Below the pieces are notes generated by a model. That model saw nothing but the letters and a program-made list of their open reading frames with translations. It ran no database searches and was not told the DNA's origin. The position numbers and the translations under genes were made by a program. This document shows, one piece after another, positions 56,869 to 64,000 of a stretch of 64,000 nucleotides of DNA (within the stretch, counting starts at the first letter, position 1; each line of letters opens with the position of its first letter). This stretch comes from Actinocorallia longicatena (lineage in GTDB: Bacteria > Actinomycetota > Actinomycetes > Streptosporangiales > Streptosporangiaceae): positions 434,001 through 498,000 of the forward strand of contig NZ_BAAAUV010000005.1 in the NCBI RefSeq assembly GCF_039534125.1, written 5' to 3'.

Positions 56869-56972
56869 CCCCCGTCTCCCGGCGGGCCGTCCGCGGTCCG
56901 CCGGGAATACCGGCCGACGTAGGATGGTTCCTGTCGCTTGAGAGTTCAAACGATTGGGATCGGGTGAGGGAA

Positions 56973-58046
56973 ATGCAGTTCGGACTGTTCTCCGTCGGCG
57001 ACGTGACCATGGATCCGACCACGGGCCGGACTCCCACGGAGCACGAGCGGATCAAGGCGATGGTGGCCATCGCGCTGAAGGCCGAGGAAGCCGGCCTCGA
57101 CGTCTTCGCCACCGGTGAGCACCACAATCCGCCGTTCGTCCCGTCCTCGCCGACCACGATGCTCGGCTACATCGCGGCGAAGACCGAGAACCTCATCCTC
57201 TCCACCGCCACCACGTTGATCACCACCAGCGACCCGGTGAAGATCGCCGAGGACTTCGCGATGCTCCAGCACCTCGCGGACGGCCGGGTCGACCTGGTGC
57301 TGGGCCGCGGCAACACCGGCCCGGTCTACCCGTGGTTCGGCCAGGACATCCGCCAGGGCATCCCGCTGGCCATCGAGAACTACGCGCTGCTCCACCAGCT
57401 CTGGCGCGAGGACGTCGTGAACTGGAAGGGCAAGTTCCGCACCCCGCTCCAGTCGTTCACCGCGACCCCGCGCCCGCTCGACGGCATCCCGCCGTTCGTG
57501 TGGCACGGATCGATCCGCTCGCCCGAGATCGCCGAGCAGGCCGCGTTCTACGGAGACGGCTTCTTCGCCAACAACATCTTCTGGCCGAAGGAGCACTTCC
57601 AGAAGCTGATCCGGCACTACCGGGAGCGGTTCGAGCACTACGGCCACGGCACGCAGGAGCAGGCCATCGTCGGGCTCGGCGGCCAGGTGTTCATGGACAA
57701 GAACTCCCAGGACGCGGTCCGGAGGTTCCGGCCCTACTTCGACAACGCCCCCGTCTACGGGCACGGGCCGTCGCTGGAGGACTTCGCCGAGCAGACGCCG
57801 CTGACCGTCGGCTCCCCGCAGGAGGTCATCGACAGGACCCTGACCTTCCGCGACTCGTTCGGCGACTACCAGCGCCAGCTCTTCCTCATGGACCACGCGG
57901 GCCTGCCGCTGGACGTCGTCCTCGAGCAGATCGAGATCCTCGGCACCGAGGTCGTCCCGGTCCTGCGCAAGGAGTTCGCCAACGGGCGTCCGGCGGGCGT
58001 CGCGGAGGCCCCGGCCCACGCGCTCCTGAAGGAGGCGAAGAAGTGA
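56973..58046 (+). CDS. Luciferase-like FMN-dependent monooxygenase (CE1758-type)
   Basis: This 357-residue LLM-class enzyme has MQFGLFSVGDVTMDPTTGR, GLDVFATGEHHNPPFVPSSPTTMLGYIAAKTENLILSTATTLITTSDPVKIAEDFAMLQHLADGRVDLVLGRGNTGPVYPWFG and a long C-terminal helical part. The ATG 56973 follows GTGAGGGAA. The stop overlaps the start of the FMN-reductase gene, so the two form a two-component monooxygenase, as in the CE1758/CE1759 pairs of corynebacteria. The substrate is unknown. Confidence 0.87.
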   Translation: MQFGLFSVGDVTMDPTTGRTPTEHERIKAMVAIALKAEEAGLDVFATGEHHNPPFVPSSPTTMLGYIAAKTENLILSTATTLITTSDPVKIAEDFAMLQHLADGRVDLVLGRGNTGPVYPWFGQDIRQGIPLAIENYALLHQLWREDVVNWKGKFRTPLQSFTATPRPLDGIPPFVWHGSIRSPEIAEQAAFYGDGFFANNIFWPKEHFQKLIRHYRERFEHYGHGTQEQAIVGLGGQVFMDKNSQDAVRRFRPYFDNAPVYGHGPSLEDFAEQTPLTVGSPQEVIDRTLTFRDSFGDYQRQLFLMDHAGLPLDVVLEQIEILGTEVVPVLRKEFANGRPAGVAEAPAHALLKEAKK

Positions 58047-58615
58047 TCGCCGTCGTCTCGGCGGGCCTCAGCCTGCCGTCCTCCAGCAAGCTCCTGGCCG
58101 ACCGCCTCGCCGAGGCGGCCGGCGCCGCGACCGGCCTCGAGGCCGTGCACATCGAGCTGCGCGACCTGGCCGTCGCCGTCGCCGGCAACCTGGTCACGGG
58201 CTTCCCGGCACCGGACCTGGCGACGGCCCTGGAGACCGTGACCGCCGCCGACGCGCTCATCGCCGTCACGCCGATCTTCAATGGCTCCTACAACGGCCTG
58301 TTCAAGTCCTTCTTCGACGTCCTCGACCGCGACGCACTCGACGGCAAGCCGGTCCTGCTCGGCGCGACCGGTGGCACCGCCCGCCACTCCATGGCCCTGG
58401 ACTTCGCGATCCGCCCGATGTTCGCCCACCTGCGCGCCAGGACCGTCCCGACCGCGGTGTTCGCCGCCCCCGAGGACTGGGGCGACGGCGAGTCCCTCGC
58501 CCCTCGCGTCACCCGCGCGGCCGAGGAACTCGCCGCCCTGCTCCAGGGCGCGCCCCCGGCCCCGAAACCGGTCTTCTCCACCTTCGAGGCCGAACTCGCC
58601 AAGCTGAAGGGCTAG
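58043..58615 (+). CDS. NADPH-dependent FMN reductase (CE1759-type), partner of the monooxygenase
   Basis: A 190-residue flavodoxin-like reductase starting at GTG 58043 behind GGAGGCGAAGAA. It has VVSAGLSLPSSSKLLADRLAEA (flavin phosphate site), ALIAVTPIFNGSYNGLFKSFFDVLDRDALDGKPVLLGATGGTARHSMALDFAIRPMFAHL. It would supply reduced FMN to the luciferase-like protein encoded directly upstream. Its last four bases overlap the convergent GDPD gene. Confidence 0.88.
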   Translation: MIAVVSAGLSLPSSSKLLADRLAEAAGAATGLEAVHIELRDLAVAVAGNLVTGFPAPDLATALETVTAADALIAVTPIFNGSYNGLFKSFFDVLDRDALDGKPVLLGATGGTARHSMALDFAIRPMFAHLRARTVPTAVFAAPEDWGDGESLAPRVTRAAEELAALLQGAPPAPKPVFSTFEAELAKLKG

Positions 58616-59712
58616 AGGGTCGAGCGGACGGCCACCGCGAGGGCGGGATCGTCGGAGAAGATCCCGTCGATGCCCGTCGCCAGCAGGGCGCGCAGCCAGC
58701 CGGCAGCGTCGCCCTGGGCGCGGGCGTAGACGGGGGAGGCCGGGTCGCCCAGGCGGTAGTTCACGGGCAGGAAGGTGTTCTCCGGCCGGAAGGTCCACGG
58801 GTGGACGGTCAGGTTCGCACGGTGCGCGTCCTTGACCAGCGTGGTCGCGGGCAGGGTCTTCCCGCTCGCGTCGACCGGGATGATCCAGCTCGTGGACGGT
58901 CCGATGCCGTCGGCGAAGGTCGCCACCCACTCCAGGCCCTTCTTGGCGACGAGGTCGGCGTAGGTGCGCGGGTCGCCGGAGGCGGTGAAGTCGTACGGCC
59001 GTCCCGAGCCGTTGACGAGCAGGACCAGATGGGCCTTGGTCCGCTTGCGCAGCCGTTCGAGGATGCCGGGCTCGAAGGACTGGACGAACACCTTGGACCC
59101 GCGACGGTCGAGGCCCTTCGCGGCCAGGGTCTTCAGCAGCGGCTCGTCGAAGGGCAGCCCGATCGAGGCGAAGTAGGTCGGATGCTTGGTCTCGGGATAG
59201 ACGCCCACCCCGTGCTCCTGGGCCAGGTCGATGACCTCCTCCAGGGAGGGGATCACGTCCTGGCCGTCGAAGGCCTGGTTGTCCGGGCGGATGCCGGGGA
59301 TCCGCTCGATCGCCCGGAGGGTCCGCAGCTCGGCGAAGGTGAAGTCCTCGCTGAACCAGTCGGTGACCGGGACGCCGTCGATGCTCTTGGTGGTCTTGCG
59401 GGCCGCGAACTCCGGGTGGGAGGCGACGTCGGTCGTCTGGCTGAGGGCGTTCTCGTGCCGGTCGACCAGCACACCGTCCTTGGTCTGCACCAGGTCGGGC
59501 TCGATGTAGTCGGCGCCCGTCTCGATCGCCAGCCGGTAACCGCTCAGGGTGTGCTCGGGGCGGTGGGCGCTCGCTCCCCGGTGCGCGATGACCAGGGGCC
59601 GTGCGCCGTCGCGGCCGTCCGCCTCGGCCACGCCGAACCGGCCCGCCACGGCCACCGTCGCGACCGCGCTGATCGCGACGCCCGCCGCGATCGAACGTCT
59701 GATGCGTCCCAT
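58612..59712 (-). CDS. Exported glycerophosphodiester phosphodiesterase (GDPD)
   Basis: This 366-residue protein has an N-terminal signal (RRSIAAGVAISAVATVAVAG) and a GDPD barrel. The catalytic His-Arg-Gly is in LVIAHRGASAHRPEHT, the metal ligands in GADYIEPDLVQTKDGVLVDRHEN, and late motifs are GVYPETKHP, VFVQSFEP and TGIDGIFSDDPALA. GlpQ-type enzymes release glycerol-3-phosphate from phospholipid head groups and from teichoic acids. Location outside the membrane fits phosphate or glycerol scavenging. Confidence 0.9.
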   Translation of the reverse strand: MGRIRRSIAAGVAISAVATVAVAGRFGVAEADGRDGARPLVIAHRGASAHRPEHTLSGYRLAIETGADYIEPDLVQTKDGVLVDRHENALSQTTDVASHPEFAARKTTKSIDGVPVTDWFSEDFTFAELRTLRAIERIPGIRPDNQAFDGQDVIPSLEEVIDLAQEHGVGVYPETKHPTYFASIGLPFDEPLLKTLAAKGLDRRGSKVFVQSFEPGILERLRKRTKAHLVLLVNGSGRPYDFTASGDPRTYADLVAKKGLEWVATFADGIGPSTSWIIPVDASGKTLPATTLVKDAHRANLTVHPWTFRPENTFLPVNYRLGDPASPVYARAQGDAAGWLRALLATGIDGIFSDDPALAVAVRSTL

Positions 59713-59808
59713 TCCGACTACCTCCCGTTTCGACTGTGACGGACGGTAGGGGCGGGACGTGGCCTGGAAGGTAACGCAGGGCGGCGATCAACCGAAGGTT
59801 GACGTTCG

Positions 59809-59814
59809 TATGAT
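59809..59814 (+). promoter_or_regulatory. -10 box TATGAT for a leaderless MarR mRNA
   Basis: TATGAT lies seven bases before the ATG at 59822. No clear -35 box is visible (GATCAA at 59786-59791 is weak). Confidence 0.45.
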
Positions 59815-59821
59815 GGGGGAC

Positions 59822-60331
59822 ATGGTGCGGTGGCTCGACGACGACGAACAGCGGACATGGCGTGCCTTTCTCTGGGCGACGCAGCTGCTGCAAGAGGAGA
59901 TGGACCGTCAGCTCCAGCGGGACGCGGGGGTGCCGCTGAGCTACTACGTGGCCATGGCGATGCTCTCGGAGTCCCCGACGCGCTCGCTGACGATGAGTGA
60001 GCTGGCCCAGTCGGCGCACTCCTCGCCCAGCCGGCTGTCGCATGCCGTCCGCAAGCTCGAGGAGCTGGGCTACATCGAGCGCAGCCGCCACCCCGAGGAC
60101 GGCCGCACCACGATCGCGACCCTCACAGAGGCGGGCCTGGCCTTCGTCGAGTCGGCGGCCCCCGGGCACGTCGAGACCGTCAGGAGGGCGGTCTTCGATC
60201 CGCTCGGGCACGACCAGGCCAAGCACCTCAGGGAGATCTCGGAGGCGATCCTCCAGCAGCTCGGCCGCCCCTGCGAGCCCGGCCCCGCGCCCGCGCCCGA
60301 GGCGGGGACCGGTACGGGCCCTACGGCCTGA
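59822..60331 (+). CDS. MarR-family transcriptional regulator
   Basis: About 169 residues from ATG 59822; further in-frame ATGs at 59810 and 59813 overlap the -10 box. The winged helix reads LTMSELAQSAHSSPSRLSHAVRKLEELGYIERSRHPEDGRTTIATLTEAG, the MarR signature with its DxR wing. The N-terminal helix contains TWRAFLWATQLLQEEMDRQLQ. It is divergent from the GDPD gene. The Pro/Ala-rich tail (CEPGPAPAPEAGTGTGPTA) is probably disordered and overlaps the convergent transferase gene by 11 bases. Confidence 0.85.
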   Translation: MVRWLDDDEQRTWRAFLWATQLLQEEMDRQLQRDAGVPLSYYVAMAMLSESPTRSLTMSELAQSAHSSPSRLSHAVRKLEELGYIERSRHPEDGRTTIATLTEAGLAFVESAAPGHVETVRRAVFDPLGHDQAKHLREISEAILQQLGRPCEPGPAPAPEAGTGTGPTA

Positions 60332-62072
60332 CGACCAGCGCCGTCCCTCCGTGCCTGCGGACCGGTTCCGCGACGGCCTGCACCCGGCGCCCGGTCAGGA
60401 ACTCCAGCGCGGTGGCCGCACCGATGGAGGGCGGCGGCCCGGCGAACAGGTCCAGCTTCTGGCCCTTGGCCGTCAGCGCGGGCCCGTACAGGTCGAGGAA
60501 GCCCTGCTCGGCCAGGGTCACGGCGGTGTTGCGCTGGGTGGCGCGCGGCGCGGCGACGGCCTGCGGGAGCGACATCCCGAGATGCAGCCGGTTCAGCAGG
60601 ATCTGCAGCACCGTCGTGATGATCGTCGATCCGCCGGGGCTGCCGAGGGCGAGGAACGGCCGCCCGTCCCTGAGGACGATCGTCGGGGCCATGCTGCTGC
60701 GCGGCCGCTTGCCGGGGGCGGCGGAGTTGGGATCGGTGGCCGAGGGGACGAAGCTGAAATCCGTGAGCTCGTTGTTGAGCAGGAACCCCCGCCCCGGGAC
60801 GGTCAGCCCGCTGCCGCCGAACTGCTCGATGGTCAGCGTGTAGGCCACCACATTGCCCCATTTGTCCGAGACGACCAGATGGGTGGTCTGGGGGCCCTCG
60901 TAGGGGAGCGCCGCGGTCGATCCGGCCGGCGAGGGGCAGCCGTAGGTGCCGTCCGGCGTCCCGGGGGCCACCGGCGCCGTCAGCGCGGTGTCCGGCTTGA
61001 TCGGGCAGGCCCGCTCCGCGGCGTAGCCGTCGGACAGCAGTTCCTTCAGCGGGACCCCCGGGACGTCGCCGACGTAGGCGGCGCGGTCGGCGTAGGCGAC
61101 CTTCGAGGCCTCCAGGTAGTAGTGCAGCGCCTGGACCGGATCGCTCTTCGACAGCGGGAACCGCTCCAGGACGTTCAGCGCCTCCCCGACGGTCGAGCCG
61201 CCCGAGGACGGCGGGGCCATCCCGAACACCTCGAGCCCGTGGTACCCGACGCGGGTCGGCGCCCGGAACGGAGCGGTGTAGGCCTTCAGGTCCGCCGGGT
61301 CCATGACTCCGGGGCGCAGGCCCGAGGGCGGCTCCTGCACGGTCTTGACGATCTCGTCCCCGAGCCCGCCGCCGTAGAACCAGCCGGTCCCGCGCCGGGC
61401 CAGCGTCCGGTAGGTCCCGGCCAGGTCGGGGTTGCGGAAGGTCGACCCGACCGCGGGCGGAGCCCCGCCGGGCAGAAACAGCTTCGCCGTCGCCGGGATC
61501 TTGGCGAAGCGGGTGGCGTTCAGGCTGGTCTGGTCGAAGAACTCCTGGTCAACGGGGAATCCGCCGTCGGCGACCTTGATCGCGGGCTGGAGCAGGGAGC
61601 CGAGGCTCCGGGTGCCGAACCGGCTCAGCCCGGCCCGCCACTGGGCGAGGGTGCCGGGGACGCCGACGGACAGGCCGCTGGTCACGGCCTGGTCGAACGG
61701 GATCGCCTTGCCCGTCGCCGGGTCCACGAAGGCGTCCGGCCTCATGGCCTTCGGGGCGGTCTCGCGGCCGTCGATCGTGTGGACCTTCCCGCTCTTCGCG
61801 TCGTAGTAGACGAGGAACCCGCCGCCGCCGAGAGCGGCCACGTACGGCTCGGTCACGCCGAGCATCGCGGCGGCGGCGACCGCGGCGTCCATGGCATTGC
61901 CGCCCTTGCGGAGCACGTCGATCGCGGCTCGGCTCGCGGTGGCGTCCACGGTGGAGACCGCGCCGCCGGTGCCGGTCGCGGTCGGTCCCGGCGGCGCCGC
62001 GGCGGCGGGCGCGACGGGCAGGGCGAGGGCCAGGGCGAGGCCCGCGGTGATCAGTCCGGACTGTCGCAGCAT
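60321..62072 (-). CDS. ggt: Gamma-glutamyltransferase, exported
   Basis: This 583-residue Ntn-hydrolase precursor has a signal peptide (LITAGLALALALPVAPAAAA). The start ATG 62072 follows AAGGAGTGACC. Large-subunit motifs include DVLRKGGNAMDAAVAAAAMLGVTEPYVAALGGGGFLVYYD and APPSSGGSTVGEALNVLE. The autoprocessing and nucleophile Thr is in GPQTTHLVVSDKWGNVVAYT, with the substrate loop KRPRSSMAPTIV and SPGGSTIITTVLQ. It cleaves or transfers gamma-glutamyl groups of glutathione-like compounds outside the cell; in an actinomycete the natural substrate is uncertain. Confidence 0.92.
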   Translation of the reverse strand: MLRQSGLITAGLALALALPVAPAAAAPPGPTATGTGGAVSTVDATASRAAIDVLRKGGNAMDAAVAAAAMLGVTEPYVAALGGGGFLVYYDAKSGKVHTIDGRETAPKAMRPDAFVDPATGKAIPFDQAVTSGLSVGVPGTLAQWRAGLSRFGTRSLGSLLQPAIKVADGGFPVDQEFFDQTSLNATRFAKIPATAKLFLPGGAPPAVGSTFRNPDLAGTYRTLARRGTGWFYGGGLGDEIVKTVQEPPSGLRPGVMDPADLKAYTAPFRAPTRVGYHGLEVFGMAPPSSGGSTVGEALNVLERFPLSKSDPVQALHYYLEASKVAYADRAAYVGDVPGVPLKELLSDGYAAERACPIKPDTALTAPVAPGTPDGTYGCPSPAGSTAALPYEGPQTTHLVVSDKWGNVVAYTLTIEQFGGSGLTVPGRGFLLNNELTDFSFVPSATDPNSAAPGKRPRSSMAPTIVLRDGRPFLALGSPGGSTIITTVLQILLNRLHLGMSLPQAVAAPRATQRNTAVTLAEQGFLDLYGPALTAKGQKLDLFAGPPPSIGAATALEFLTGRRVQAVAEPVRRHGGTALVVRP

Positions 62073-62130
62073 GGTCACTCCTTTTCCGGGCACGGGGCTC
62101 CCACCCTCGAACGGGAGAAAGTGACCGGAC

Positions 62131-62994
62131 ATGGACTTTGACGATGATGCCAAGCTCGACACGTCACAGGTCGGGGAGGGCGGCGGCGGCCGAATCCCCG
62201 GCGGCGGGCTCACGATAGGCGGCGGCGCGGTCGGGATCGTAGGACTGATCATCGCGCTGATCTTCGGGATCGACCCGGGGAACCTCACCGGCGGTGGCGG
62301 AGGCGGGCAGCCCGCGCCCGCCTCCGACCTCAGTGAGAACTGCAAGACCGGAGCCGACGCCGACCAGAAGGAGAAGTGCCGGGTCGTCGGCGTCGTCAAC
62401 AGCATCCAGAAGTACTGGGGCGACAACCTCAAGGGCTACCAGGTGGCCAAGACGATCCTGTTCACCCAGGCGGTTCAGACCGGATGCGGCAACGCCACCA
62501 GCGACGTCGGCCCGTTCTACTGCCCCGCCGACCAGCGCGTCTATCTCGACCTCGGCTTCTTCGACGACCTCCAGTCGAAGTTCGGGGCCGAGGGGGGCCC
62601 GTTCGCCCAGGCCTACGTGATCGGCCACGAGTACGGCCACCACGTTCAGCACCTGCTCGGCACCGACCAGAAGGTCGGCGGCGACAGGGAGGGCGCCGAC
62701 TCCGGCTCGGTCCGGCTCGAACTCCAGGCCGACTGCTACGCCGGCGTCTGGGCAAAGCACGGCGTCGACACCAAGTTCTTCAAGGAGCCCTTCACCAAGA
62801 CCGACATCCAGCAGGCGCTGAGCGCGGCCGCCGCCGTCGGCGACGACCGCATCCAGCAGAGCGGCGGCGGCGGGGTCGACCCGGAGAAGTGGACCCACGG
62901 CAGCTCCGCCCAGCGCGTCCAGTGGTTCACCACCGGCTACGACAGCGGCGAACCCGATCAGTGCGACACCTTCTCCGCCCCGCTCAACGGTTAG
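62131..62994 (+). CDS. Neutral zinc metallopeptidase (YpfJ family), membrane-anchored
   Basis: This 287-residue protein has a short cytoplasmic start, one membrane helix (TIGGGAVGIVGLIIALIFGI), a Gly-rich linker and an extracellular domain. The zinc motif is HEYGHHVQ (about residues 169-176), with the downstream ligand region LELQADCYAGVWAKHG. FYCPADQRVYLDLGFFDDL is a family hallmark. It is divergent from the gamma-glutamyltransferase gene. The physiological role of the family is not established. Confidence 0.88.
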   Translation: MDFDDDAKLDTSQVGEGGGGRIPGGGLTIGGGAVGIVGLIIALIFGIDPGNLTGGGGGGQPAPASDLSENCKTGADADQKEKCRVVGVVNSIQKYWGDNLKGYQVAKTILFTQAVQTGCGNATSDVGPFYCPADQRVYLDLGFFDDLQSKFGAEGGPFAQAYVIGHEYGHHVQHLLGTDQKVGGDREGADSGSVRLELQADCYAGVWAKHGVDTKFFKEPFTKTDIQQALSAAAAVGDDRIQQSGGGGVDPEKWTHGSSAQRVQWFTTGYDSGEPDQCDTFSAPLNG

Positions 62995-64000
62995 TTTCCG
63001 AGCATCGGGACGTCGAGGAGGGACTCGGGGATCGCGAAGGCGTCGACCAGGGCCCGGGCGTGCGGGCGGAGGAATCCGCACAGCTCGTCCACGGTCCTGA
63101 CGACGCCCTTCGCGGTCTCGGCGTTCATCCGGCCGTGCTCCAGGAACCAGGCGCGGTCGGCCTCGATGACCGACAGGGCGTAGAGGTCGCACACCCGGCC
63201 GAGCAGGACGTCGCCCGGCGGCACGGCGGCGGCGAACGCCTCCAGGACGATGCGGTCGACGTGCACCCTGGCGGCCTTCAGGAGCTGTTCCTGGGCCTCG
63301 TTGAAGACCGCGAACGCGTCGTCGGCGTGCTCGGCCCTGCGCAGCCGTCGCGCCAGCCCCTCGACCACGTGCTTCTCCCGGTCGGCGAAGGCGTCGAGCT
63401 GCCACTCCCGGTCGAGCGGGTCGGGCCGGTGGACGACCGAGCGCGCCGGGGTCCGCTCGATGACGGCCTCCGCGAACTGCTCGGCCAGGAACCGGGCGAG
63501 GCCGAGGGTGCCGAGCTCGTCCACGTCGTGCCGGTAGCGGGTCAGCAGGCCCTTCGCGACGAGCTGGAGCAGCACGGTGTTGTCGCCCTCGAAGGTGGTG
63601 AACACGTCGGTGTCGGCCTTGAGCCGGGTCAGCCGGTTCTCCGCCAGGTAGCCGGCGCCGCCGCAGGCCTCCCGGCACGTCTGGATCGTGTCGGAGGCGT
63701 GCCAGGTGGCGGCGGCCTTGATGCCCGCGGCCCGCGACTCCAGCTCCCGCTGGTCGCTCTCGCCGATGTCGCGGCCGAAGGACTCGTCCAGGCTGCGGAT
63801 CAGGGCCTCCTGGGCGAAGTGCAGCGCGTAGGTCGTGGCCAGCGGCGGCAGCAGCTTGCGCTGGTGCGCCCGGTAGTCGAGGATCGCGACCTCGCCGCCC
63901 GAGGCGGGGTGCTCGAACTGGCGGCGCCGCTCGCCGTAGCGGATCGCCAGGGTGAGGGCCGTCTTGGCGGCCGAGCCCGCGCCGCCCGCCACGCTGATCC
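62991..64000 (-). CDS. Acyl-CoA oxidase/dehydrogenase, C-terminal part only
   Basis: The frame continues past the right edge, so the N-terminus is missing; about 336 residues are visible. They show the middle and C-terminal domains of peroxisomal-type acyl-CoA oxidases: LTLAIRYGERRRQFEHPASGGEVAILDYRAHQRKLLPPLATTYALHFA, TIQTCREACGGAGYLAENRLTRLKADTDVFTTFEGDNTVLLQLVAKGLL (FAD and catalytic region) and a long helical tail. It introduces the 2,3-double bond into acyl-CoA, transferring electrons to O2 or a carrier. It converges with the metallopeptidase gene, overlapping by four bases. Confidence 0.88.
   Translation of the reverse strand, partial: ISVAGGAGSAAKTALTLAIRYGERRRQFEHPASGGEVAILDYRAHQRKLLPPLATTYALHFAQEALIRSLDESFGRDIGESDQRELESRAAGIKAAATWHASDTIQTCREACGGAGYLAENRLTRLKADTDVFTTFEGDNTVLLQLVAKGLLTRYRHDVDELGTLGLARFLAEQFAEAVIERTPARSVVHRPDPLDREWQLDAFADREKHVVEGLARRLRRAEHADDAFAVFNEAQEQLLKAARVHVDRIVLEAFAAAVPPGDVLLGRVCDLYALSVIEADRAWFLEHGRMNAETAKGVVRTVDELCGFLRPHARALVDAFAIPESLLDVPMLGN

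Noticed and set aside
1..64000. Mobile elements, prophage or integration sites
   Set aside because: No transposase, integrase, recombinase or terminal repeats were recognised, and base composition stays even throughout.

Overview
The window is uniformly GC-rich chromosomal DNA from a filamentous actinomycete, probably of the Streptosporangiales or a relative. Signs of this are the strong G/C third-position bias, many ATGA/GTGA start-stop overlaps, frequent GTG starts, TAGGTT/TAGGGT-type -10 boxes directly before start codons, F420/FMN luciferase-like oxidoreductases, KstR-like operators and an AA10 chitin monooxygenase. No insertion sequence, integrase, phage module, CRISPR array or rRNA was seen. 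Both ends cut genes: an M3 oligoendopeptidase on the left and an acyl-CoA oxidase on the right.

Layout. 1-6.6 kb: a leftward operon for a ribose-type (CUT2) sugar importer with a Gfo/Idh dehydrogenase and a ROK repressor. 6.7-7.9 kb: a small secreted protein and an IclR regulator. 7.9-15.2 kb: an organosulfur cluster with a DszB-like desulfinase, SsuA-C-B, an SsuD-type monooxygenase and a solute-binding-like protein. It also holds three genes that have lost internal segments (M20 amidohydrolase, LLM monooxygenase, GMC oxidoreductase). 15.2-16.7 kb: an NmrA-like reductase and a TetR regulator sharing a 14-bp-arm palindrome. 16.7-20.4 kb: a Gfo/Idh-ROK pair and an FG-GAP secreted protein. 20.5-28 kb: a CUT1 sugar importer facing a PfkB kinase and a GH4 glycosidase, followed by DeoR and a divergent GH4 paralogue. 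28-36.9 kb: acyl-CoA ligase, alcohol dehydrogenase, DUF2293 protein, EACC1-like protein, AI-2E transporter, gluconokinase, a frameshifted MerR, a quinone-oxidoreductase-like protein and a GntP permease. 36.9-45 kb: a secreted GH5 glycosidase, Lrp with tryptophan dioxygenase and kynureninase, an MMPL exporter and a NarL-type two-component system. 45-48 kb: an NTF2-like protein and an F420-type oxidoreductase behind KstR-like sites, then DUF305 and a chitin-active LPMO.

48.07-49.2 kb is the most unusual part. A leftward gene for a conserved actinobacterial protein (DUF7873-like) is followed, before a strong terminator, by two tandem structured elements. Each carries a tRNA 3' half (T-arm plus acceptor strand) immediately before the matching tRNA 5' half (acceptor strand plus D-arm). 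The 7-bp acceptor stems are perfectly complementary and the arms fit the tRNA consensus, but the order is circularly permuted. They could be permuted tRNA genes or Y-RNA-like tRNA mimics.

49.3-56.9 kb: a GntR-controlled BMP-type nucleoside/base importer operon with an ornithine-cyclodeaminase-like protein and a cytosine-deaminase-like amidohydrolase. Two near-identical 18-bp palindromes precede the operon and the binding-protein gene. 57-64 kb: a two-component FMN monooxygenase, a GDPD phosphodiesterase, a MarR regulator, a gamma-glutamyltransferase, a zinc metallopeptidase and the acyl-CoA oxidase.
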